A stretch of DNA of 64,000 nt from Acidiparvus fluvialis (GCA_041263285.1 JBFSVS010000004.1:1-64000), one strand, 5' to 3'. Positions 16,745-26,526 are shown, counted from the first letter of the stretch. Translations and numbers: made by a program. Notes: generated by a model from the sequence alone, not told the origin.

Positions 16745-17902
16745 TTAGGCCTGGAGGGCTTGCTCAAGATCGGCGATCAAGTCCTCTACGTCCTCAACCC
16801 CCACGGAAAGTCGCAAGAGGGAATCGGATAAACCTAAAGCAGCGCGATCTGTTGCGGGCACACTCCCATGCGTCATGCTTGCGGGATGACAGACTAAACT
16901 TTCAACGCCGCCTAGTGATTCTGCCAGGGTGAAGACTTTGAAAGCAGCTCCTATCCGCCGAGTTCTTTCTACGTCTAAAGTGTCAAAACTCACCATACCG
17001 CTGAACCCCCTCATCTGTTTTTTTGCAAGCGCATGCTGGGGATGCGACGGGAGTCCCGGAAAATAAACACGAGGAATATCCGATCGTTGAGCGAGCCATT
17101 CAGCAATCGCCTGAGCATTCTCGTTATGCTTTGCCATTCTTAAATGGAGGGTTTTGGTACCTCGTAGGATCAGCCATGCATCCATAGGAGACAAAATAGC
17201 TCCGCCTGCGTTTTGAATAAAACGAATCTTTTCTGAGAGGTCGTCACGAGAAGTGATGACGACACCTCCGATTGAATCGCTGTGACCATTGAGATATTTT
17301 GTTGTGCTATGCCAGACTAAATCCGCTCCTAACGCCAAGGGTAATTGATTATAGGGCGTCGCAAAGGTATTATCGATGGCCAAGAGAGCATCCGACTGGG
17401 CCTGTTTTAAAATCGATCGAACCGCTGAAATATCCGTTAATCCCAACATGGGATTAGTAGGAGTCTCGAGCATCACCAACCGCGTATTAGGCTTAAGCGA
17501 TTGTTTTACCAAGTCTAAATTAGCCGTATCCACTTGAGTGTATGAAAGACCGAGACGGGACATAATTTTATCGACCAAGCGGTAGGTTCCCCCGTATACG
17601 TTATTCCCCAAAACAAGATGATCCCCTTGGGAGAGTAATTCAAGAATGGCTTGGGTCGCCGCTAAGCCTGAAGCAAAGGCAATCCCATGCCGGCCCCCCT
17701 CAAGGGCTGCGAGATTACCCTCCAAAGCCGCGCGAGTTAGATTATGCGTACGTCCGTATTCGTAGCCTTTATGTTGGCCAAATCCCTGTTGCGCATAGGT
17801 TGAGGTGAAATAGACTGGGGTCATGACGGCGCCAGTGGTAGGGTCGGGTTCTTGGCCGGCATGAATACAGTTCGTGGCAAAATACCGAGAAATCTTTTTC
17901 AT
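16745..17902 (-). CDS. Cystathionine gamma-synthase/lyase family PLP enzyme
   Basis: 385 residues, Cys/Met metabolism PLP family. The phosphate-binding SGLAATQAILELL (about 79-91), the tyrosine-arginine pair in YEYGRTHNLTR (47-57) and the Schiff-base Lys K202 in HSTTKYLNGHSD are present. FASGLAA and LVCHPASMTHGSVP also fit MetB/MetC. Members act as cystathionine gamma-synthase, gamma-lyase or beta-lyase, and sequence alone does not separate them here. AGGTAGG precedes the ATG. It is the last gene of the leftward mre-ligA run, 39 bases after ligA. Confidence 0.88.
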   Translation of the reverse strand: MKKISRYFATNCIHAGQEPDPTTGAVMTPVYFTSTYAQQGFGQHKGYEYGRTHNLTRAALEGNLAALEGGRHGIAFASGLAATQAILELLSQGDHLVLGNNVYGGTYRLVDKIMSRLGLSYTQVDTANLDLVKQSLKPNTRLVMLETPTNPMLGLTDISAVRSILKQAQSDALLAIDNTFATPYNQLPLALGADLVWHSTTKYLNGHSDSIGGVVITSRDDLSEKIRFIQNAGGAILSPMDAWLILRGTKTLHLRMAKHNENAQAIAEWLAQRSDIPRVYFPGLPSHPQHALAKKQMRGFSGMVSFDTLDVERTRRIGAAFKVFTLAESLGGVESLVCHPASMTHGSVPATDRAALGLSDSLLRLSVGVEDVEDLIADLEQALQA

Positions 17903-17941
17903 GAGGGACCTACCTTCCGAGAGGTGAAGTGAGTTGTAACA

Positions 17942-19927
17942 CTAGAGGGACGAAACGAGGTTTGAAAGCCAAGCCTCATCCACAATTCTAATCCCCAAAC
18001 TTCGAGCCTTCTCAAGTTTCGATCCCGCCTCGGCTCCCGCAACAAGAAGAGTTGTTTTCGATGACACGCTATTGGTAACCTTTGCCCCTAGATTTTTTAG
18101 GTAGTCTTCCGCCTCTTGTCTAGAGAATTGAGTGAGTGCCCCTGTTACGACGACGACTTGCCCTGCGAGAGCTTGAGACTTGGGCTCTCGACGAGGTGCC
18201 TCAGGGCGTACATTTAATGCCTCTAGTGTTTCTGATAAATGGGGGTAGGTTTCAAAAAAACTAAGAATGGCCGTCGCCACCTTTGGACCAACTTCTTCAA
18301 CTGCTTGTAGTTCATCCCACGTACATCTTGAAAATCGTTCCATGGATAAATAGCGCTCCGCTAAAATTTCTGCGGTTCGAACCCCCACAAAAGGAATGCC
18401 TAAAGCATGAATCCATTTAGCTAAAGATTTGTGCCGCGCCAACTTCAATTGAGATAAAAGATTCTGAGCACTTTTGGTCCCCATACGCTCAAGGCCCGCT
18501 AAGAATGATTCTCCCTCGGGATCTTCGATAAGTTTAAATAGGTCCCAAGGCTCCTGAAACTTATCACTCTCAATTAATTGTTGAACGAGAGCGTCCCCTA
18601 GGCCTTCGATCTGTAGAGACATTCGAGATCCTAGATGTGACAAACGACCCTCTAGTTGAGCCGGGCATCGCCAATTGAGACAGCGAATGGCGACATCCCC
18701 CTCGTCAGACTTCCCTAGTGAGCCGTTGCACACAGGGCATGCTGTAGGCATGACCAAAGGGGGGAGATCTTGGGAATGGTCATCGGGAACACGAGCAATA
18801 ATTTTGGGAATAATATCGCCACCTTTTTCGATGAACACACGATGGCCAATTCTCAGGGCCAGCCGCTCGATTTCATCGGCGTTATGGAGTGTCGCTCGTT
18901 TCACGATGGATCCCCCTAGTGATACAGGATCCAGTTCTGCTACAGGCGTTAATTTGCCCGATCGACCCACTTGCCAAATAATATTTTGAATCCGCGTAGT
19001 GGCCTGTTCAGCAGGGAATTTGTATGCTATTGCCCATCGCGGGGCTCGATCGGTGAAGCCCAATTGTTCTTGTAGGGTTCTATCATTCACTTTGATCACA
19101 ATGCCATCAATATCAAAGCCCAAGGTGGTTCTTATCGGCTGAACTCGATTGATAAAGTTCGATAAATCCTTGAAATCTCCGGTTCCATAAAGAGGCATTC
19201 GTGAAAAACCCCAACGGCTCAGATCGTCCATGCCTTGCGAATGAACTTCAGCCGAAATCCACTGCCAAGGAATAAACTGCAAACGCCGTCGGGCGACCTC
19301 ACCACTGTCCAAAAGTTTCATGGTCCCGCTCGCAGCATTACGAGGGTTTGCAAAACGAGTTTCATTAAGTGCATCTCGTTCTCGATTAAGTTCTTCCCAG
19401 CGTTTGCGTGATAAAAAAACTTCGCCTCGTATGATGCAATGGTCAGGAGCTTCCCGAGGAAGTTGTAAAGGTATATCTGAAATCGTCTTTGCATTCTCTG
19501 TCACATCCTCCCCCAGGGTCCCATCTCCCCGAGTAATGGCTCGAACTAACGCATGCTTCACATACTCTAACGACAGCGAGAGTCCATCAATTTTCAACTC
19601 ATAAGCAAATTGAAGTCCATCCGTTGAAATCCATCGTCTCATCCGAGTAATCCACTCTTGAATTTCATCGAACGAATAGGTATTAGCGAGACTGTACATC
19701 GAAGGCACGTGCTCCACCTTGGAAAAGGCACTGAGGGGTGTGCTGCCGATACGTCTAGTGGGCGAATTTGGGTCTATCCACTCGGGATACTGTGTTTCTA
19801 AAAGAACTAACTCTTGTTCTAAGTTGTCATATTCGGTATCGGATAGTGTGGGCTGATCCAAAATGTAATAGCGATATCGATGCTCTCGAATCTGGTCAAC
19901 TAAAAATTTAATACGATCACGGATCAT
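17942..19927 (-). CDS. ligA: NAD-dependent DNA ligase LigA
   Basis: 661 residues, full length. Seals nicks in replication and repair using NAD. Domains in order: Ia (HRYRYYILDQPTLSDTEYD), adenylation with nucleophile K112 in ELKIDGLSLSL, OB fold, a four-Cys zinc finger (CPVCNGSL ... IRCLNWRCPAQ), the HhH region, and a C-terminal BRCT (about 587-661, VVVVTGALTQFSRQEAE). Its ATG overlaps the rodA stop by four bases, so it is translated from the cell-shape operon transcript, an uncommon arrangement. Confidence 0.96.
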   Translation of the reverse strand: MIRDRIKFLVDQIREHRYRYYILDQPTLSDTEYDNLEQELVLLETQYPEWIDPNSPTRRIGSTPLSAFSKVEHVPSMYSLANTYSFDEIQEWITRMRRWISTDGLQFAYELKIDGLSLSLEYVKHALVRAITRGDGTLGEDVTENAKTISDIPLQLPREAPDHCIIRGEVFLSRKRWEELNRERDALNETRFANPRNAASGTMKLLDSGEVARRRLQFIPWQWISAEVHSQGMDDLSRWGFSRMPLYGTGDFKDLSNFINRVQPIRTTLGFDIDGIVIKVNDRTLQEQLGFTDRAPRWAIAYKFPAEQATTRIQNIIWQVGRSGKLTPVAELDPVSLGGSIVKRATLHNADEIERLALRIGHRVFIEKGGDIIPKIIARVPDDHSQDLPPLVMPTACPVCNGSLGKSDEGDVAIRCLNWRCPAQLEGRLSHLGSRMSLQIEGLGDALVQQLIESDKFQEPWDLFKLIEDPEGESFLAGLERMGTKSAQNLLSQLKLARHKSLAKWIHALGIPFVGVRTAEILAERYLSMERFSRCTWDELQAVEEVGPKVATAILSFFETYPHLSETLEALNVRPEAPRREPKSQALAGQVVVVTGALTQFSRQEAEDYLKNLGAKVTNSVSSKTTLLVAGAEAGSKLEKARSLGIRIVDEAWLSNLVSSL

Positions 19928-21018
19928 GACTTAGAAATCCCTCGATGTTGAATGCTGCCAAGTAATCCTAAAACTAAACAAAAAGCCAAGGTAGAACTTC
20001 CCCCGTAGCTAAAAAATGGGAGAGCCATGCCTTTATTGGGCAGCGCCCCAATTACCATCCCGACATTGACGAAAAAGTGCAAAGAAAAAATACACGCTGC
20101 TCCGATAGCAAAATAGGATTCTTCAAGGGTTCGAGCTCGGGTTGCAATCTCCAGCATTCGGGTAATCAAAAGACCAAAAAGACTCAGAACTACGCATACG
20201 CCGATATAACCATGCTCCTCGGCCCAAACGGAAAAAACAAAGTCGGTCGTTTTAACAGGGATAAAGTTCAATTGAGTCTGTGTTCCGCCCCCGATCCCAC
20301 GACCCCACAACCCTCCATTGCCGATCGCAATTCGACTCTGATTGATTTGATAACCGGGTCCCTTTAGATCCTTTGAGGGATTTAAAAAAGTCATCACACG
20401 TTCTTTTTGATAAGGCTTTAATACATATTTCCATCCCCCGATCCCAACCAGCGATAATAAGATCATCACGATCACCACACTTTTCAGGCGAAGTTTTTTA
20501 ATGAGTGGAATCAGGATAAAAACAGGTAAAAAGCTAAGAGCCATACCTAGATCAGGCTGTAAAAAAATTAAGACCATTGGTGCTAAGATCACAGCCGATA
20601 AAACCACCCCTAAATATTTGGGTGTTCGATCGGGTTGATACTGTCCCCAAAGGTGACTCACCATGAGCAATGTGATCCATTTCGCCAACTCAGAAGGCTG
20701 AAAGGTCCCTAGAAAGCCCAAGCTGAACCATCGGGTACTTCCTCCGATGGTTTTCCCAACGAGCAAGATGAGGATGAGGCTCCCTAGGGATAACAGGTAC
20801 ATGGGAATGCTCCAATGAAAAGCGCGCCCTCCTTCTCGCTGGCGCACCAAAATCCCTAAAGCAAAACTAATCCCTAGCCAGATTGCATGCTTAATCCAAA
20901 GAAACTGAAGAGGAGTATTCCGTCCGGCTGAATAAATATTCATTAATCCCAGGCACGCTAAAAGCATGGCGGGGAAAAAAATATTACGAAAGGAAAGCGG
21001 GGAGGGCATACCCGACAT
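19924..21018 (-). CDS. rodA: Rod-shape SEDS glycosyltransferase RodA
   Basis: 364 residues with about ten membrane segments. SEDS-family peptidoglycan polymerase of the elongasome. Recognisable parts: LQPSELAKWITLLMVS-type segment (seen as FQPSELAKW), FLQPDLGMALSFLPVF, GIGGGTQTQLNFIPVKTTDFVFSVWAEEHGY split over the periplasmic loop, and the C-terminal MVIGALPNKGMALPFFSYGGSS. It follows the PBP2 gene mrdA by 20 bases, its usual partner, which separates it from FtsW. Confidence 0.94.
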   Translation of the reverse strand: MSGMPSPLSFRNIFFPAMLLACLGLMNIYSAGRNTPLQFLWIKHAIWLGISFALGILVRQREGGRAFHWSIPMYLLSLGSLILILLVGKTIGGSTRWFSLGFLGTFQPSELAKWITLLMVSHLWGQYQPDRTPKYLGVVLSAVILAPMVLIFLQPDLGMALSFLPVFILIPLIKKLRLKSVVIVMILLSLVGIGGWKYVLKPYQKERVMTFLNPSKDLKGPGYQINQSRIAIGNGGLWGRGIGGGTQTQLNFIPVKTTDFVFSVWAEEHGYIGVCVVLSLFGLLITRMLEIATRARTLEESYFAIGAACIFSLHFFVNVGMVIGALPNKGMALPFFSYGGSSTLAFCLVLGLLGSIQHRGISKS

Positions 21019-21038
21019 GATGACTAAGCCTCAAAAGA

Positions 21039-22889
21039 CTATCGACGAGAAGGCGATGAAGAAGAATTGGCTGAAGGGTCTAGACGAGGACGATCCACCA
21101 TCCAATATTTTACTAACTTCGCGGCAATTGGCGCAGCAGTATCTGCCCCAAACCCACCATTTTCAACCAAAACCGCAAAGGCGATCTCCGGACGATCTTT
21201 AGAGGCATACCCCGCAAACCAAGCATGATCTCTAAGAGATTTTGCCTGCTGCAGATAGTGGGATCGATTCACAAATTTAGCGACTTGAGCGGTCCCTGTT
21301 TTACCCAACATATCAACATCATTTAACCGAGATCCGGCTGCCGTTCCAGATCGAACGGTTTGAAGTAATCCCTCATGAATGATCGCCCAATAACGGGGCT
21401 CAAGCGTAATAGAGGGAAGGGAAGGTACATCTTTAATATTGACCTGACCAGTCGACTCACTTTTGTCACCGTAGTACAGATGGGGCCTAACGGGACGACC
21501 TTGATTCGCTAAGGTGGCATAGAACTTAGCCAGTCCAATGGGGGTCACTCCCACTTGTCCTTGACCAATCCCTACGCTGATCGTTTCTCCTGCATACCAC
21601 TTAGGATCTTGGGGAGACGCCTTTGCTTTCCATGCTCGGCTAGGGATTCGAGAGGTCTTCTCATTGGGCAAATCAATTCCAGTATCAACGGTCAATCCCC
21701 AACGGTGAGCAATCTCATAAATATCATCCACATCGAGCCGATTAGCAATTTCATAAAAATAAATATCACAACTTTGCGCGATAGCGGGGATAAGGCTAAT
21801 GGCTCCGTGGCCCGTTTCTTTATCACATCGAAAATCACGACCATAGAATTTTTTACGCCCGTTGCAATAGAAGATCGTCTCCGGTGTAATCACTTTCTTT
21901 TCGAGACCCGCGAGAGCCGTTAAGAGTTTAAAGGTTGATCCAGGAGGATAAAGGCCCTGAATGGCTCGATTCATCATCGGCTTGTCTGGATTATTGAAGG
22001 TCGCATCGACTTGAGATTGCGACATACGTCCAGCAAAAACATTCGGATTAATACTTGGAGAAGAATACATGGCTAACACCCCCCCATCTCGGGTATCTAA
22101 AACGATTGCCGCCCCCTTTTTCCCTATAAAACTCTCTTGTAATATTTTTTGCATCCCCAAGTCCAAGGTCAAAACGAGGCTTCGGCCCACTTGGGGAACC
22201 TCTTCATCGAGTAAAGCAATTTCATCTCCGGATCGATTGACCATAATGCGCTTAGCGCCATCTCGCCCTCTCAAGTCACTATCCCATTGCGCCTCAATGC
22301 CTTCTCGACCCACCCATTGTCCCAACTGAAAGGTACCGGGTTTTTTCTTGAGCGTTCTCGAATCCACTTCTCCGATGTAGCCGAGTACATGACCAGCTAA
22401 TTCATTGTCCCGATAGGATCGTCGCGGTGAACTTTCAATGGATAAGAAGGGAAATCGAGCTTTGAGTTGTTCTGATAGCGCCAGTTCTGCTTCCGTTAGG
22501 TTTTTTTGAATGGTCAAGGGCACAATACCCGATTCTTCATCTCGATAGGATTGAACCGCCTTCAGAAAAGGCTCTTCCTCTAAATTAAATGCACTTGCAA
22601 ATGCGGACAAAAGCTGGGGATCAAACGGGAGATCATCACGGTGAATTACCAATTCATAGGCATTCACGTTATCGACTAAACGCACACCGTTGCGATCATA
22701 TAAAATTCCCCGAGGGGCATGAATAAGTCGAAGTTTAATCGCTTGATTCTGGGCCCGTTCTTGAAAATAGCCTCGCTTAAATATCTGAATATAACCGTAA
22801 TAGACAAAATTAAAGACGAGCGCGATGATGAAAAACCATTTGAGTTTTCTTGCGCTTTGTTCGACCAACCAACGAATTTGAGGATTCAT
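21039..22889 (-). CDS. mrdA: Penicillin-binding protein 2 (peptidoglycan transpeptidase)
   Basis: 616 residues. One N-terminal membrane helix (about 17-36), the pedestal region with RLIHAPRGILYDRNG and RSYRDNELAGHVLGYIGEV, then the transpeptidase domain. Active-site motifs: S318-T-F-K321 (SxxK, in YPPGSTFKLL), SCD (in AQSCDIYFYE; the SxN position) and KTGTAQVAKF. It cross-links new wall in the lateral elongation complex with RodA. The ATG overlaps the mreD stop by four bases. Confidence 0.95.
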   Translation of the reverse strand: MNPQIRWLVEQSARKLKWFFIIALVFNFVYYGYIQIFKRGYFQERAQNQAIKLRLIHAPRGILYDRNGVRLVDNVNAYELVIHRDDLPFDPQLLSAFASAFNLEEEPFLKAVQSYRDEESGIVPLTIQKNLTEAELALSEQLKARFPFLSIESSPRRSYRDNELAGHVLGYIGEVDSRTLKKKPGTFQLGQWVGREGIEAQWDSDLRGRDGAKRIMVNRSGDEIALLDEEVPQVGRSLVLTLDLGMQKILQESFIGKKGAAIVLDTRDGGVLAMYSSPSINPNVFAGRMSQSQVDATFNNPDKPMMNRAIQGLYPPGSTFKLLTALAGLEKKVITPETIFYCNGRKKFYGRDFRCDKETGHGAISLIPAIAQSCDIYFYEIANRLDVDDIYEIAHRWGLTVDTGIDLPNEKTSRIPSRAWKAKASPQDPKWYAGETISVGIGQGQVGVTPIGLAKFYATLANQGRPVRPHLYYGDKSESTGQVNIKDVPSLPSITLEPRYWAIIHEGLLQTVRSGTAAGSRLNDVDMLGKTGTAQVAKFVNRSHYLQQAKSLRDHAWFAGYASKDRPEIAFAVLVENGGFGADTAAPIAAKLVKYWMVDRPRLDPSANSSSSPSRR

Positions 22890-23380
22890 GACTTACGCTG
22901 TTTCTCAAATTTGATAAGTTGCCAAGAGAGCGCACTTAGAAGCGGGATCGATACTATAGCCCACAGATACATCGAATCCCATGCCCATACCTGATTTAAA
23001 CGCCAGTTTAAAAAGAGATACCCCAATAGGTGTATGACGGTCGCTCCTGCAAATTGGATAAGGTGCGCTGCATAACTGTAAGGTGGAATTTTTTTTCGTA
23101 CCCAAAGAGCGATCAGGCCTACTGTGAGATTAGCTAAAGGAAGTGAACCTAGCCATGGAGTAGCTCTAAACGATAACTCCACACTCCACCCGCTTAGGGT
23201 AAGCCAAAGAGTGGACAGAAGCCACGAAGTGGGATCGAGGGCCAAGGCATGAATTAAAAACGTATGGACCAACCATTGCCCCAATGGATGTGCCCCCAAC
23301 CCTAAGAGTGCTCCAAGCGATAAAAAAGCTAAGATGCGGCGAAGGGTGATGATGGATGAATTTACCTGGGTAGCGTTCAT
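22886..23380 (-). CDS. mreD: Rod shape-determining protein MreD
   Basis: 164 residues, strongly hydrophobic with about five membrane segments, in the canonical place between mreC and mrdA. The family is poorly conserved, so the call rests on size, topology and synteny. It starts 10 bases after mreC and ends overlapping mrdA by four bases. Confidence 0.82.
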   Translation of the reverse strand: MNATQVNSSIITLRRILAFLSLGALLGLGAHPLGQWLVHTFLIHALALDPTSWLLSTLWLTLSGWSVELSFRATPWLGSLPLANLTVGLIALWVRKKIPPYSYAAHLIQFAGATVIHLLGYLFLNWRLNQVWAWDSMYLWAIVSIPLLSALSWQLIKFEKQRKS

Positions 23381-23390
23381 CGTAATTCCT

Positions 23391-24245
23391 TCACTGGACC
23401 ACAGGTTCGCTGAGCGATTCTAAAGGAAGTGGGTGAGGAAGAACCAACACATAGCGAAGTTGATCTAAACGAGGAGCTAGTTGAACGAAGATACGAGAAG
23501 CCCCTCCCTCACTCCGGATCTCTTTGACAAACCCCACTAAAAGCCCTCGAGGATAAATATTATCCAGTCCCGAGGTAAAAATAGATTCACCAGTCTGTAC
23601 CGATTTTTCTGACCGTAAATATAGAAGCTCAGCCATATTATTGCTACGCCCTTGAAGAATTCCTGACGACTTTGATGCCGATAGGTACACGGCCATACCG
23701 ATATTGGGAGCATCCACGGGTAGAATTTTTGATTGATGGGATCCGACGGACCACACCCGTCCAATGACTCCTTGAGTTGTAATCACGGGTTGATCGATTT
23801 GTAGACCTTCACTTGCACCCTTATTAATAATGAACGTCCCAAAAAATTGTGGGCGCGTGTGATAAATCACTTCAGCCGTAATCGATTGGGCAGTGGTTGA
23901 TTTTTGAAGTTCGAGTATTTGGGTTAACCCCTCTAGGGATTCGCGATCTTGGCCCCATCGACGCTGTTGGTCTTGTAGGCTTTGAATTTGATTCCTGAGT
24001 TGCTGATTCTCGGCGAGGACATCCTCTAAAAACCGCATCCTCTCGACACGAGCTATCTTGTTTTGCTGACGGGCGTCCAACCACTGTAAGAGGGGCCTTG
24101 AGAGCCCGGTATCCCAAGATGGGCTTCGCAGGGATACCGGACGGATAAAGACCCAAACAAAATGTAGGGACCAGATGAAAATAATGATCCATGAGGGCCA
24201 TCGAGTCCAGAAAGGCTTCGACTTCAAACCGCCGGTATAAACCAT
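23391..24245 (-). CDS. mreC: Rod shape-determining protein MreC
   Basis: 284 residues: one membrane helix (about 17-34), a coiled coil (about 63-95, LEDVLAENQQLRNQIQSLQD), then the beta-rich periplasmic domain with NKGASEGLQIDQPVITTQGVIGRV split near residues 140-165 and LPVDAPNIGMAVYLSASKSSGI. MreC couples MreB to PBP2/RodA. It follows mreB by 17 bases. Confidence 0.93.
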   Translation of the reverse strand: MVYTGGLKSKPFWTRWPSWIIIFIWSLHFVWVFIRPVSLRSPSWDTGLSRPLLQWLDARQQNKIARVERMRFLEDVLAENQQLRNQIQSLQDQQRRWGQDRESLEGLTQILELQKSTTAQSITAEVIYHTRPQFFGTFIINKGASEGLQIDQPVITTQGVIGRVWSVGSHQSKILPVDAPNIGMAVYLSASKSSGILQGRSNNMAELLYLRSEKSVQTGESIFTSGLDNIYPRGLLVGFVKEIRSEGGASRIFVQLAPRLDQLRYVLVLPHPLPLESLSEPVVQ

Positions 24246-24262
24246 AGACCTACTCGATGAAA

Positions 24263-25312
24263 TTAATCTAAGATCTGAATGCGACGAAGGAGCGGAATAT
24301 CATTGAGCAAGACCGCCGTTCCCTCAACGACGCTGTAGCGGGGATTCTCGGCTCTAAAAACGGGAAGATGAGTCTCTTTTCGAATTCGCTCATCGAGACC
24401 CTTGATTAAGGAACCACCCCCCGATAGGCAAATTCCCCGATCAATGAGATCTGCTGATAATTGTGGCGGGGTTTCAGCCAAAGCCCGACGCACCAAATTC
24501 AAAATCTCATTGATCGGCCCACTTAGAGCCTCTCGAATTTCTGCATCATTCAAAACCAAAGTCTTCGGCAGACCCTCAAAGGCGTCACGACCTGAAATTT
24601 CCATTGTTAAGGTCTTACCCAAGGGGTAAGCGGACCCTAGAGTCATTTTGACCTCTTCAGCCGCTGATTCTGAAATGACTACATTGTATTTGTCTTTTAT
24701 GAACTTGGTTACGGCTTCATCCATTTCATCGCCGGCTACGAGAATGGAGTCTGAGAAGACTTTGCCGTGATAACTCATGACTGCAATATCAGTGGTGCCT
24801 CCTCCGATATCGACAATCATGCACCCTCGTTTTTCACTAATCGCTAACCCTGCACCGATCGCTGCAACCATAGTTTGATCTGCAAGAAAAACTTCATTGG
24901 CTTTAGCATCATAGCAACATTGACGGACGGCTCGTCGTGCCACTTGATGAGCGCGCGGCGGAACGGAAACACAAATACGCGTAGTCAAATGTAGCCGACC
25001 ATGTTTCACTTTGGCTTTTTTAATAAACGCATCGAGCATTTTTTCGGCGGCATCAACTTCGTAAATCATACCGTCACGCATCGGACGAACCGTCTTCACG
25101 CCTTGCGGTGTTCGCCCCATTAATTGCTTCGCCTCGTCTCCGACAGCCTCAACTTCATTCGATGTGGTATTGATCGCCACAATACTGGGCTCATAGATCA
25201 CCACTTGACCGAGTTGTTTGACATGAATGAGCGTGGATGCCGTCCCTAAATCAATGGCGAGATCCGTCGAGATCAAATTGCTCCAAAAATCTGTTTTTAA
25301 CCATGGATACAT
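24263..25312 (-). CDS. mreB: Rod shape-determining actin homologue MreB
   Basis: 349 residues. Actin-fold ATPase forming membrane filaments that direct lateral wall growth. Phosphate loop 1 is STDLAIDLGTASTLIHV, phosphate loop 2 MIVDIGGGTTDIAVMS, and the adenosine motif GICLSGGGSLIKGLDERI. RPMRDGMIYEVDAAEKML is also typical. First gene of the run mreB-mreC-mreD-mrdA-rodA-ligA-metB-like, all leftward with very short or overlapping junctions. Confidence 0.97.
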   Translation of the reverse strand: MYPWLKTDFWSNLISTDLAIDLGTASTLIHVKQLGQVVIYEPSIVAINTTSNEVEAVGDEAKQLMGRTPQGVKTVRPMRDGMIYEVDAAEKMLDAFIKKAKVKHGRLHLTTRICVSVPPRAHQVARRAVRQCCYDAKANEVFLADQTMVAAIGAGLAISEKRGCMIVDIGGGTTDIAVMSYHGKVFSDSILVAGDEMDEAVTKFIKDKYNVVISESAAEEVKMTLGSAYPLGKTLTMEISGRDAFEGLPKTLVLNDAEIREALSGPINEILNLVRRALAETPPQLSADLIDRGICLSGGGSLIKGLDERIRKETHLPVFRAENPRYSVVEGTAVLLNDIPLLRRIQILD

Positions 25313-25369
25313 AGTCGGGTTTCTTTCACAATGTCGGAAGAATAGATTTACGTACTTGTTGCTCGTTGC

Positions 25370-25651
25370 CTAGAGTATATTTTTGATTTCCTGTATCAGT
25401 AGGTCGGGGCTAAACCGCTGCGGTAATTCTTTGTGATAGCCCCGAACCCACGTTTGTCCATTGACCAAAATAAAGGGGATCGCTCTTTTACCCGTTTCCG
25501 ACTCTAATTTTTCGGCTGCTCCTTCAATTTTCTCAATATCCACCTTTTCGTAGACGATACCCACGGAACCAAGCCATTGTTCTAAGCGTCGACAGTCTGG
25601 GCACCAATCGGCGGAATAAACTTGAAACTTTACATGCTTAAGATCATCCAT
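25370..25651 (-). CDS. Glutaredoxin-like thiol-disulfide protein
   Basis: 93 residues, thioredoxin fold. Redox motif CPDC in YSADWCPDCRRLEQWL, cis-Pro in RAIPFILVNGQTWVRGY. It resembles mycoredoxin/NrdH-like glutaredoxins that reduce disulfides in the cytosol. The CPDC centre differs from the CPYC of classical glutaredoxins. Transcribed toward mreB, 57 bases away, and divergent from tRNA-Phe. Confidence 0.85.
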   Translation of the reverse strand: MDDLKHVKFQVYSADWCPDCRRLEQWLGSVGIVYEKVDIEKIEGAAEKLESETGKRAIPFILVNGQTWVRGYHKELPQRFSPDLLIQEIKNIL

Positions 25652-25671
25652 GACACCTCTCCGAGTTGGCT

Positions 25672-25700
25672 TTGCTTTGGGCTTACTTCAATGATATTCT
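25672..25700 (+). promoter_or_regulatory. Promoter of tRNA-Phe
   Basis: TTGCTT (25672-25677), 17-base spacer, extended -10 TGATATTCT (TGn at 25692-25694, TATTCT at 25695-25700). Start would fall near 25707, 13 bases before the tRNA. Confidence 0.55.
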
Positions 25701-25719
25701 GCCTACTCTGAAGGCATTG

Positions 25720-25795
25720 GCCTGGGTAGCTCAGTTGGTAGAGCAAAGGACTGAAAATCCTTGTGTCGGGGGTTCAATTCCCTCTCCAGGCACCA
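25720..25795 (+). tRNA. tRNA-Phe (GAA), CCA encoded
   Basis: 76-base cloverleaf. Acceptor stem GCCTGGG pairs with TCCAGGC, with one G-T. D arm is GCTC-AGTTGGTA-GAGC, anticodon stem AAGGA/TCCTT with loop CTGAAAA, and T arm GGGGG-TTCAATT-CCCTC. Discriminator A and genomic CCA follow. Anticodon GAA at 25753-25755 reads UUC/UUU. Confidence 0.97.
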
Positions 25796-25829
25796 CTCCC
25801 CACTTCTTTTTTTTAACGAGTTGAACTTT

Positions 25830-26504
25830 ATGGCTAAGTCGAATATTCCTAAAATTATTCAAGTCCAAAAACCTGCTCCAAGTTTAGATCATTTTCAAAA
25901 AAGTCTATTCAAAGAAGATCCCTCCAAAGTGTTTAAAAAAATCTTGTGGGCCGTGGGGATTTTTGTGGCTCTTCTTTTGGTTACTTATTTTATAAGACAG
26001 GCCCGTGGGAAGGCCGTTCTAGCATTTCAAGCTCAGTTGAGTGCCCTTCGAATCGAAGCCTTAGGAACGGAATTTGAACCCAAGAAAGGCGAAGCCCTCA
26101 CGCAATCGCTCGCGCGCCATCTCCCCCAAGCGGAGGCCTTGTTATCCCAAGTTCCTTCTAGCCAGAGAAATGGGCTCATCAACCTCATTAACAATTGGCG
26201 GCTGGTGCTCAGCCTACCTCCTTTGGCGGATACGCCGAGTTCTCTTCAGACTTGGGAACGAATCCAACAAGCCAATCAGGCTCTTCTATTGGGTCAACCC
26301 CAAGAAGCCCAGGCCTTTTTGAAGCCCCTTGAATCCGAAGCCGACACCCCCTCTTCGTGGGCCCAAGCCTATTGGGAGATTCAACTTATGATTGATCAGG
26401 CCCAGGGGGATGCTGTTTCAGCCCGAAAACATCTCGATCTTTACCACCAAGCCTTTCCCGAGGGGAATGAAGTTTTGAAGAAATTGCGCCGATCTATACT
26501 ATAG
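25830..26504 (+). CDS. Membrane-anchored protein of unknown function
   Basis: 224 residues from the ATG at 25830; in-frame codons further upstream lie inside tRNA-Phe and are rejected. A basic cytoplasmic start (about 1-39) leads to one membrane helix (about 42-61, LWAVGIFVALLLVTYFI). A helical C-terminal region of about 160 residues follows, with helix pairs such as QANQALLLGQPQEAQAFLKPLE and AQGDAVSARKHLDLYHQAFP, which looks TPR-like. The plan resembles YfgM-type tail-out proteins of the BAM/Sec periphery, but I do not recognise the family with confidence. Confidence 0.7.
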   Translation: MAKSNIPKIIQVQKPAPSLDHFQKSLFKEDPSKVFKKILWAVGIFVALLLVTYFIRQARGKAVLAFQAQLSALRIEALGTEFEPKKGEALTQSLARHLPQAEALLSQVPSSQRNGLINLINNWRLVLSLPPLADTPSSLQTWERIQQANQALLLGQPQEAQAFLKPLESEADTPSSWAQAYWEIQLMIDQAQGDAVSARKHLDLYHQAFPEGNEVLKKLRRSIL

Positions 26505-26526
26505 GTATAGTTTGTAAAAAACTTCC

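Noticed and set aside
25761..25829. Upstream extension of the membrane protein frame at 25830
   Set aside because: It lies within tRNA-Phe and its immediate trailer.
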